17,650 nucleotides of DNA from an uncultured Flavobacterium sp. (GTDB lineage Bacteria > Bacteroidota > Bacteroidia > Flavobacteriales > Flavobacteriaceae), in contig NZ_CAMLRU010000034.1 in the NCBI RefSeq assembly GCF_946482535.1, positions 1 to 17,650 of the forward strand. The letters run 5' to 3'. Under the pieces are notes generated by a model, which made no database searches, was not told the origin of the DNA, and was given only the letters and a program-made list of their open reading frames with translations. Position numbers and translations under genes: made by a program. This document shows, in pieces, positions 8,458 to 13,895 of the stretch. How positions within the stretch are numbered: the stretch's first letter is position 1; every line of letters starts with the position of its first letter.

Positions 8458-8530
8458 TATGTTGTACGTTGTGGGATTTATGTTGCTATTCTGTAAACCT
8501 AGAACTTACAACTTATAACCTACAACTTAG
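8458..8530. repeat. Inverted heptamer array between tgt and the LptF/G gene
   Basis: Five contiguous heptamers of consensus AACYTAN fill 8496-8530 without a slipped base. Four more of type TANGTTG (one degenerate) fill 8458-8485, inverted relative to the first set, with a 10-bp spacer between. On the minus strand the array begins with the tgt stop codon itself (8527-8529): the first unit is TAAGTTG. TAA or TAG recurs at offsets 0, 7, 14, 21 and 28, so stops occur in all three frames. Confidence 0.75.
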
Positions 8531-9657
8531 AGTCGCTGGCTCATATTTTTCACCATCATGTCTTTCCATGTTCTGAAATCTCCTGCTAAGATATGTTTTC
8601 TGGCTTCACGAACCAACCACATATAGAATCCTAAATTGTGAATGGTGGCAATTTGTTTACCAAGGTATTCATTGGCTGCAAACAAATGGCGAAGATAGGC
8701 TTTGGTGTATTCGGTATCTACAAAGGTGATTCCCATTTCATCTATAGGAGAAAAATCATCTTCCCATTTTTTGTTTTTAATGTTGATGGTACCATTCGCT
8801 GTAAATAACATTCCGTTACGGGCATTCCTGGTTGGCATCACACAATCGAACATGTCAATTCCTAAAGCAATATTTTCTAAAATGTTGATTGGTGTTCCGA
8901 CACCCATGAGATATCTTGGTTTGTCTTGCGGTAAAATGGCGGTAACGACTTCGGTCATGGCATACATTTCTTCGGCCGGTTCACCAACAGATAAACCACC
9001 GATGGCATTGCCTTGAGCACCGGCATTAGCAATATATTCGGCCGATTGCGCTCGTAAATCTTTATAAGTACTTCCCTGAACTATCGGAAAAAAGGTTTGG
9101 TCATAACCATATTTAGTTGGCACTTTTTCTAAATGCTTGATGCATCGGTCTAACCAACGATGGGTCATGTGCATTGAGCGTTGTGCATAGCGGTAATCGC
9201 ATGGGTATGGTGTACATTCGTCAAAAGCCATGATGATATCCGCTCCGATTGTGCGCTGAATTTCCATTACATTTTCGGGAGTGAAAACATGGTAAGAACC
9301 ATCGATATGCGATTTGAATTTTACACCTTCTTCTTTGATTTTTCGGTTGGCCGAAAGGGAATAAACTTGGTAACCACCGCTATCGGTTAAGATATTTCTA
9401 TCCCAGTTCATGAATTTGTGCAAACCACCTGCTTTTTCAAGAATATCAGTTTGCGGACGAAGGTATAAGTGATAAGTGTTCCCAAGGATAATGTCGGGAT
9501 TAATTTCTTCTTTCAGTTCTCGTTGGTGTACTCCTTTTACCGAAGCTACGGTTCCAACAGGCATAAATATTGGGGTTTCAATTACACCATGATCAGTAGT
9601 AATACTGCCGGCACGTGCGCTTGAATTAGAATCTTTGGCTAATAAATCAAATTTCAT
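8527..9657 (-). CDS. tgt: tRNA-guanine(34) transglycosylase (queuine/preQ1), lacking zinc-site cysteines
   Basis: A 376-residue cytoplasmic enzyme that swaps guanine-34 for the queuosine precursor preQ1 in tRNAs with GUN anticodons. It is full length, with motifs GNTYHLYLRP (59-68), DSGGYQ (catalytic Asp92), FDECTPYP (Asp146) and FDCVMPTRNARNG (nucleophile Asp271). The known Zymomonas enzyme has nucleophile Asp280 and zinc ligands Cys318, Cys320, Cys323 and His349. Using the same spacing from Asp271 gives Gly309, Thr311, Asp314 and His340 here, so all three cysteines are missing and only the histidine is kept. The surrounding sequence (AYLRHL, TIHNLGFYMWLVREARKHI) is otherwise conserved, so this is not a frameshift. 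A perfect promoter -7 box lies 21 nt upstream, and it probably leads an operon with the LptF/G gene. Confidence 0.96.
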   Translation of the reverse strand: MKFDLLAKDSNSSARAGSITTDHGVIETPIFMPVGTVASVKGVHQRELKEEINPDIILGNTYHLYLRPQTDILEKAGGLHKFMNWDRNILTDSGGYQVYSLSANRKIKEEGVKFKSHIDGSYHVFTPENVMEIQRTIGADIIMAFDECTPYPCDYRYAQRSMHMTHRWLDRCIKHLEKVPTKYGYDQTFFPIVQGSTYKDLRAQSAEYIANAGAQGNAIGGLSVGEPAEEMYAMTEVVTAILPQDKPRYLMGVGTPINILENIALGIDMFDCVMPTRNARNGMLFTANGTINIKNKKWEDDFSPIDEMGITFVDTEYTKAYLRHLFAANEYLGKQIATIHNLGFYMWLVREARKHILAGDFRTWKDMMVKNMSQRL

Positions 9658-9677
9658 TTGTGTCTTTTATCAGTCGG

Positions 9678-9708
9678 CAAAGATAAAAGATTTACGATTA
9701 GCCCCGAA
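9678..9708 (-). promoter_or_regulatory. Bacteroidota-type promoter of tgt
   Basis: The minus strand carries TATCTTTG (9678-9685), a perfect TAnnTTTG, 21 nt before the ATG. TTCG (9705-9708) lies 19 nt upstream of it, a 3-of-4 match to the TTTG -33 element. The -33 element falls inside a small hairpin at 9703-9716. Confidence 0.6.
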
Positions 9709-9716
9709 GTTTCGGG
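9703..9716. repeat. Short GC-rich hairpin upstream of tgt
   Basis: CCCGAA (9703-9708) and TTCGGG (9711-9716) are perfect inverted 6-mers around a 2-nt centre (or 5 bp with a 4-nt loop) in otherwise AT-rich DNA. There is no T-run on either side, so it is a poor terminator for the response regulator gene. It overlaps the -33 element of tgt and could be a dispersed palindrome or an operator. Confidence 0.45.
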
Positions 9717-9829
9717 ATAGGAATTAGGATTTTATTTAACAAATGTAATTACTTGATTTAGAGTTTTGGTACCTAATTCATACACTATCCATACCTTTGA
9801 TATACTTTATGTATACTTACAATACAACA

Positions 9830-10234
9830 TTAAGAAGTCGTTTTACAGTTGTTTAAATGACTATTGAGGACTTCTTCTAAAGCTTCTTTGTAATCTCGAA
9901 TGTGGTGTTTCTTCATCAGATAATTGACCCCTAAATCGTTGAGATGTTTGACTAATTTTTTGGGATAAGCTCCCGAAACCATCACTATCGGAATCTTTCT
10001 GAGTGTTTCTGATTTTTTAATGATTTCCAAAATTTCCTGTCCGTTGAGTATAGGCATGTGTACATCGAGAAAGATAATGTCGGGTTTTTCAATTTCTGTT
10101 TCGAGTACTAAGAGCATGATTCTTCCCTCGGAAAAAGCGCGTACTTTATGCCCTAATTCTTCAGCAACCTCTTTGAAGAAGTCTAAATCGTCATCGTCAT
10201 CGTCTAAATAAAAGATAGTTTGTGATTTTCCCAT
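9830..10234 (-). CDS. Stand-alone response regulator (REC domain only)
   Basis: A 134-residue CheY-like receiver domain with no output domain. Six acidic residues (Asp11-16) follow beta-1. The phosphoacceptor is Asp57 in FLDVHMP, the switch residue is Ser87 in MVSGA, and the conserved lysine is Lys108. The usual Pro after that Lys is replaced by Lys109 (MKKHH), an atypical beta5-alpha5 loop. The acidic stretch is encoded by three tandem GACGAT units. No sensor kinase lies next to it, so its partner is unknown; it may act by protein-protein contact or as a phosphorelay intermediate. A 172-bp gap to tgt holds the tgt promoter and a small hairpin but no strong terminator. Confidence 0.9.
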   Translation of the reverse strand: MGKSQTIFYLDDDDDDLDFFKEVAEELGHKVRAFSEGRIMLLVLETEIEKPDIIFLDVHMPILNGQEILEIIKKSETLRKIPIVMVSGAYPKKLVKHLNDLGVNYLMKKHHIRDYKEALEEVLNSHLNNCKTTS

Positions 10235-10398
10235 AGCCTTATTTTTTTGATAAAACTACTTTAAAACTGCCGCAAGGGCGTTACATAATAATCTTATATT
10301 TTTATAAAATTCCAACCTAAAAACTTGATGAGTATAAAGTTAAGCTACTTTGGGCAAGTTGATTATTAATAACCCTTTGATAACTAATTTGTAAAACT

Positions 10399-10430
10399 TT
10401 TGCGGCTTGCGAAAATTAGAATTACTTTTG
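10399..10430 (+). promoter_or_regulatory. Canonical Bacteroidota promoter of the split transketolase genes
   Basis: TTTG (10399-10402) is separated by 20 nt from TACTTTTG (10423-10430), a perfect TAnnTTTG. This is the best promoter in the window. It ends 27 nt before the ATG at 10458 and overlaps the longer TTG-initiated reading frame from 10407, which excludes that start. Confidence 0.75.
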
Positions 10431-10457
10431 AGCCCAAATAATTTATATCTATTTATA

Positions 10458-11303
10458 ATGTCTAACACACAACATTTACAAGATTTCACAACACAAGTTC
10501 GCAGAGACATTTTGCGTATGGTACACGCTGTAAACTCGGGACATCCGGGTGGTTCATTAGGCTGTGCCGAATTTTTCACCGTGTTATACCAACACTTATT
10601 GAAAAGAAACCCCGAGTTTGAAATGGATGGTATTGGTGAGGATTTATTCTTCTTATCGAATGGTCACATTTCACCTGTTTACTACAGTGTCTTGGCACGT
10701 TCCGGTTATTTCCCGGTAGCGGAATTGGCTACTTTCAGAAAGCTGAACACCCGTTTACAAGGACATCCAACCACTCATGACCAATTGCCTGGCGTAAGAA
10801 TCGCTTCTGGTTCTTTGGGACAAGGTTTGTCGGTAGCGATTGGTGCGGCTCAAGCCAAAAAGTTGAACAATGACCCTAATCTTATTTACTCACTTCATGG
10901 TGACGGCGAATTACAAGAAGGTCAAAACTGGGAAGCCATCATGTATGCTTCTGCTAAAAAGGTGGATAATTTAATTGCAACTATTGATTATAACGGTCAA
11001 CAAATTGACGGCTCTACTGAAGAAGTATTGAGTATGGGCAATTTGAAAGCCAAATTTGAAGCGTTTGATTGGGACGTATTAGAAATCAAAGAAGGCAACA
11101 ATATTGAAGCCATCATTGCCGGAATGGAAGACGCTAAAAGCAGAACCGGTAAAGGTAAACCCGTTTGTGTTTTATTACACACTGTAATGGGTAACGGTGT
11201 TGATTTTATGATGCATACTCATGCTTGGCATGGAAAAGCGCCTAACAATGACCAGTTGGCCGTTGGGTTAGCACAAAATGCCGAGACTTTAGGAGATTAT
11301 TAA
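10458..11303 (+). CDS. Transketolase, N-terminal subunit (TPP-binding)
   Basis: A 281-residue protein matching the first third of transketolase, the ThDP pyrophosphate-binding domain. With the next gene it moves two-carbon ketol units between sugar phosphates in the non-oxidative pentose phosphate pathway. Visible motifs are SGHPGG (27-32), GHPTTHDQLPGV (102-113), ASGSLGQGLS (116-125) and the ThDP/Mg motif GDGELQEGQNW (148-158) with Asn179 in DYNG. The start is set at ATG 10458, because a TTG at 10407 lies inside the promoter and would add a stretch unlike the family. It is 38 bp upstream of the C-terminal subunit gene in the same direction. The split form is well known in several bacterial groups, so this is not a broken gene. 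Confidence 0.94.
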   Translation: MSNTQHLQDFTTQVRRDILRMVHAVNSGHPGGSLGCAEFFTVLYQHLLKRNPEFEMDGIGEDLFFLSNGHISPVYYSVLARSGYFPVAELATFRKLNTRLQGHPTTHDQLPGVRIASGSLGQGLSVAIGAAQAKKLNNDPNLIYSLHGDGELQEGQNWEAIMYASAKKVDNLIATIDYNGQQIDGSTEEVLSMGNLKAKFEAFDWDVLEIKEGNNIEAIIAGMEDAKSRTGKGKPVCVLLHTVMGNGVDFMMHTHAWHGKAPNNDQLAVGLAQNAETLGDY

Positions 11304-11338
11304 TCAGTAGTAAGACGTGAGTATTAAGAATTAAGACT
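11304..11338 (+). repeat. Heptamer array between the two transketolase genes
   Basis: The 38-bp gap is five heptamers plus TTT. Starting right after the TAA stop (11301-11303), the units include TAAGACG (11311), TGAGTAT (11318), TAAGAAT (11325) and TAAGACT (11332); the first, TCAGTAG, is the most divergent. Stops recur in all three frames (TAG 11308, TAA 11311, TGA 11318, TAA 11325, TAA 11332). The ATG of the next gene follows the array by 3 nt, so the array also fills its leader. Confidence 0.65.
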
Positions 11339-11341
11339 TTT

Positions 11342-12295
11342 ATGAAAAAATATACAAATACAGGAAGTAAAGATACCCGTTCAGGTTTTGGCGCAGGCAT
11401 GACCGAATTGGGACAAAAAAATGAAAATGTAGTAGCGCTTTGTGCGGACTTGATTGGTTCGTTAAAGTTTGACGATTTTAAAAAGAACCATCCGGAGCGT
11501 TTTTTCCAAATTGGAATTGCCGAGGCTAATATGATTGGTATTGCTGCCGGTTTAACCATAGGCGGAAAGATTCCTTTTACGGGAACTTTTGCCAATTTCT
11601 CTACCGGAAGGGTTTATGACCAAATTCGTCAATCGGTGGCTTATTCTGATAAGAATGTGAAGATTTGTGCTTCGCATGCCGGATTGACTTTAGGAGAAGA
11701 CGGGGCAACCCACCAAATCTTAGAAGATATCGGTTTGATGAAAATGTTACCCGGTATGACTGTTATCAATACATGTGATTACAATCAAACCAAAGCGGCG
11801 ACTATTGCCTTAGCAGACCACCACGGTCCGGCTTATTTGCGTTTTGGCCGTCCGGTAGTGCCTAACTTCACTCCTGCCGATGAGCCTTTTGTGATTGGTA
11901 AAGCCATTATGCTAAGCGAAGGAACAGATGTAACTATTGTGGCTACAGGCCATTTAGTATGGGAAGCCTTAATTGCCGCGGAAGCTTTGGAAGCCAAAGG
12001 TATTTCGGCAGAAGTAATAAACATTCATACGATTAAACCATTAGACGATGAGGCCATTTTAAAATCGGTAGCCAAAACCGGTTGTATTGTCACTGCGGAA
12101 GAGCATAACTTCTTAGGCGGTTTAGGAGAAAGTGTTGCCAGAGTTTTGGCATTAAACCATCCGACACCACAAGAGTTTGTAGCCGTGAATGACAGTTTTG
12201 GCGAAAGCGGAACTCCGGAACAATTGATGGAAAAATACCAATTGAACAACCAAGCTATTGTTGCTGCGGTTGAAAAAGTGATGAAAAGAAAATAA
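11342..12295 (+). CDS. Transketolase, C-terminal subunit
   Basis: A 317-residue protein with the pyrimidine-binding domain and the C-terminal domain of transketolase. The pyrimidine-binding part includes DTRSGFGAGMTELG, IGIAEANMIGIAAGL (57-71, with Glu61 of the IAEANM motif as the likely ThDP-activating residue) and TFANFSTGRVYDQIR. A HAGLTLGEDGATHQ segment (113-126) supplies substrate-contacting histidines, and the C-terminal domain runs from about 185. It should pair with the preceding product as an alpha2-beta2 enzyme. The two genes share the promoter at 10399-10430, and a strong bidirectional terminator follows the stop. Full length for this subunit type. Confidence 0.94.
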   Translation: MKKYTNTGSKDTRSGFGAGMTELGQKNENVVALCADLIGSLKFDDFKKNHPERFFQIGIAEANMIGIAAGLTIGGKIPFTGTFANFSTGRVYDQIRQSVAYSDKNVKICASHAGLTLGEDGATHQILEDIGLMKMLPGMTVINTCDYNQTKAATIALADHHGPAYLRFGRPVVPNFTPADEPFVIGKAIMLSEGTDVTIVATGHLVWEALIAAEALEAKGISAEVINIHTIKPLDDEAILKSVAKTGCIVTAEEHNFLGGLGESVARVLALNHPTPQEFVAVNDSFGESGTPEQLMEKYQLNNQAIVAAVEKVMKRK

Positions 12296-12313
12296 TCTAT
12301 TTTATTTGACCAT

Positions 12314-12346
12314 AAAAAAAGTCCCGATTTAAATCGGGACTTTTTT
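12314..12346. terminator. Bidirectional terminator, 32-bp perfect palindrome
   Basis: AAAAAAGTCCCGATTT (12315-12330) is followed directly by its exact reverse complement (12331-12346), so each strand gives a GC-cored hairpin preceded by A and followed by a U-run. It lies between the convergent transketolase (ends 12295) and FKBP (ends 12364) genes and should stop both. Confidence 0.92.
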
Positions 12347-12363
12347 ATTTATTGGTGTTATAC

Positions 12364-13344
12364 TTACGGGTGACATGCGGCACTTACGTGTACTTTTTTA
12401 TTGCTGTCTGCAGCACATAAAGGGATTTGATCAAATGGGTAAGCCAAACCTGTTAATGGATTTTTAATTTCGTTTTTAGTCATAAAGAAATCACCATCAT
12501 CATCAACATCCAAGAAATCAGGAACCTCATCACCATCGGTATCATCAACGTTGGTTACTCCTTCTCCTAAAACTTTTACATAACCATCACCATTCAAATC
12601 TTCCTGATAAGAATAGACTCCGTCTCCGTCATTGTCAACACGTTGAATTTCGTATAATTTAAACGTAAAAATAAGATTGGAATATCTTGGGATAGTTCCC
12701 GAAGAACTACCAAAATAGGCAAGCCCGGAAGGAATAAACATAATCCCTGCCCCAAAATCAGAAAAGGTTAAAGTACCATCCGGATTTTCCGAATAGCTTC
12801 CGGTTGAAAATTTAGGAAATACTTCTCCCCAAGCTCTGATGGTGGAAGACAGTGTGAAAAAAGATTGTGGGTTTAAATTTCTCTCAAATTCTTTTAACTC
12901 AATGGTTTCGATTGTTTGGTCACCCACTGTTTCAGAAGTAGTGTACAAATACTGCCCTACATAAGAAGTTAATACCCTGTCTACATTACAAGGTGATTGG
13001 CTATTAGCACCACTTCCTTGTCTTAATTTTAAGTAGTATAATTTATAGGTGATATCATCATATTCTACCGTATAATTTGTCACTAAATCAGGGCTATTCC
13101 AAATAGAGGTTTGCGTCCCCCCTGCAGGTATTCTGGTAAAAGTAACATTTTGATCATCGGGAGAACCCGGGTTTTGAGTTACTGTTATGTAGTGAGTCTG
13201 TAAAAATTCTTCAATTAAAACAATATCTTTTTGGTACTGCTCAGCATAATCACGCAGCGGTTCCGTACTATCATCACTTTTTGAACATGAAACTACCAGT
13301 AAAGCTAATGTAAAGCAAACTATTGCTTTAAAAAAATTATTCAT
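12364..13344 (-). CDS. FKBP-type peptidyl-prolyl isomerase lipoprotein with Ca-binding-like repeats
   Basis: A 326-residue predicted lipoprotein. The hydrophobic leader ends in the lipobox LVVSC (Cys20), and the residues after it (SKSDDS) resemble the acidic lipoprotein export signal of Bacteroidota, suggesting surface exposure. The middle (about 95-234) is a divergent FKBP domain: a TIRAWGEVFPKFSTG stretch at 168-182 and GAGIMFIPSGLAYFG at 198-212 fit the usual GW..alpha..PPxLAYG pattern, and FTFKLYEI is the last strand. After it, 236-290 holds Asp/Gly-rich loops (DNDGDG, DLNGDG, DDTDGD, DVDDDGD) like thrombospondin type-3 or EF-hand calcium loops, an unusual C-terminal addition. Isomerase activity is inferred from family only; key active-site aromatics may not all be kept. 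It is a single minus-strand gene ending at a bidirectional terminator. Confidence 0.82.
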   Translation of the reverse strand: MNNFFKAIVCFTLALLVVSCSKSDDSTEPLRDYAEQYQKDIVLIEEFLQTHYITVTQNPGSPDDQNVTFTRIPAGGTQTSIWNSPDLVTNYTVEYDDITYKLYYLKLRQGSGANSQSPCNVDRVLTSYVGQYLYTTSETVGDQTIETIELKEFERNLNPQSFFTLSSTIRAWGEVFPKFSTGSYSENPDGTLTFSDFGAGIMFIPSGLAYFGSSSGTIPRYSNLIFTFKLYEIQRVDNDGDGVYSYQEDLNGDGYVKVLGEGVTNVDDTDGDEVPDFLDVDDDGDFFMTKNEIKNPLTGLAYPFDQIPLCAADSNKKVHVSAACHP

Positions 13345-13384
13345 TTTTGTCTGTATTTAGAGCTCGCAAGATACAATATTGATT

Positions 13385-13392
13385 TATTTTTG
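13385..13392 (+). promoter_or_regulatory. Bacteroidota-type promoter -7 box for the S4-domain gene
   Basis: TATTTTTG matches TAnnTTTG perfectly and ends 31 nt before the ATG at 13424. A good TTTG at normal -33 spacing is not visible. It overlaps the longer TTG-initiated frame starting at 13379, supporting the ATG as start. Confidence 0.5.
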
Positions 13393-13423
13393 TAAACTAT
13401 TTAACGTTGATTTTGGAAAAAAA

Positions 13424-13801
13424 ATGAGAGTTGATAAATATTTATGGTGTGTTCGATACTACAAAACCAGAAACATGGTAACGGAGGCTTGTCGGAAAAA
13501 TCAAGTCACGGTAAATGGACAAGTGGCTAAGGCTTCCCGAGAGGTTTTCCCGATGGACAAAATTACTTTCAGAAAAGATCAAATTACTTATTCGATTACC
13601 GTTTTAGACATCCCGGCCAATCGAGTTGGAGCTAAATTGGTAGACATTTATCGCAAAGATGAAACGCCACCGGAAGTTTTTACCCATCTGGAATTATTAA
13701 AATTATCTAAAGATCATTATCGCAAAACCGGAACCGGCAGACCGACTAAAAAAGACCGTAGAGATTTGGATGACTTTGAATTTGACATCGAAGAGGAATA
13801 G
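13424..13801 (+). CDS. S4-domain RNA-binding protein (Hsp15-like)
   Basis: A 125-residue basic protein similar in length and layout to E. coli Hsp15 (HslR), which binds stalled 50S subunits carrying nascent peptidyl-tRNA. It opens with the S4 fold: MRVDKYLWCVRYYKTRN, then EACRKNQVTVNGQVAKASREV (about 21-41). The C-terminal part has basic stretches (KDHYRKTGTGRPTKKDRR, 93-110) and an acidic end (DLDDFEFDIEEE). The ATG at 13424 is chosen over a TTG at 13379 because the S4 motif starts right there and the promoter -7 box lies between the two. A weak GGA lies about 7 nt before the ATG. It is a single-gene unit between a divergent FKBP gene and a convergent surface-protein gene. Confidence 0.9.
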   Translation: MRVDKYLWCVRYYKTRNMVTEACRKNQVTVNGQVAKASREVFPMDKITFRKDQITYSITVLDIPANRVGAKLVDIYRKDETPPEVFTHLELLKLSKDHYRKTGTGRPTKKDRRDLDDFEFDIEEE

Positions 13802-13844
13802 GATGACTTCTTTTAGTTATTAATAAAATCTTTCTTTTTTATAT

Positions 13845-13876
13845 AAAAAAACCCATCAATTACTTGATGGGTTTTT
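13845..13876. terminator. Bidirectional terminator after the S4 gene and the T9SS gene
   Basis: A perfect 13-bp stem, AAAAACCCATCAA (13847-13859) and TTGATGGGTTTTT (13864-13876), closes a 4-nt loop, with A- and T-runs on the two sides. It lies between convergent stops at 13801 and 13896 and can serve both genes. Confidence 0.9.
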
Positions 13877-13895
13877 CATTATTAATTATTGTTGA

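Noticed and set aside
8458..8530. Heptamer arrays as CRISPR or phage attachment sites
   Set aside because: Units are 7 bp with no spacers, no cas or integrase gene is present, and the flanking genes are intact housekeeping genes.
8702..9016. 104-residue plus-strand reading frame
   Set aside because: It lies antisense within tgt, has no recognisable domain, and no promoter or start context supports it; it is a shadow of the tgt coding pattern.
9792..9799. Plus-strand TACCTTTG promoter-like box
   Set aside because: It matches TAnnTTTG, but no plus-strand gene follows until 10458, which has its own promoter. Probably chance in AT-rich DNA.
10458..12295. Transketolase broken by a frameshift
   Set aside because: Both halves have complete domain boundaries, separate starts and a 38-bp gap; split transketolases are a normal arrangement.
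13379..13423. N-terminal extension of the S4 protein from TTG 13379
   Set aside because: It overlaps the TATTTTTG promoter box, and the S4 domain begins exactly at the ATG at 13424.
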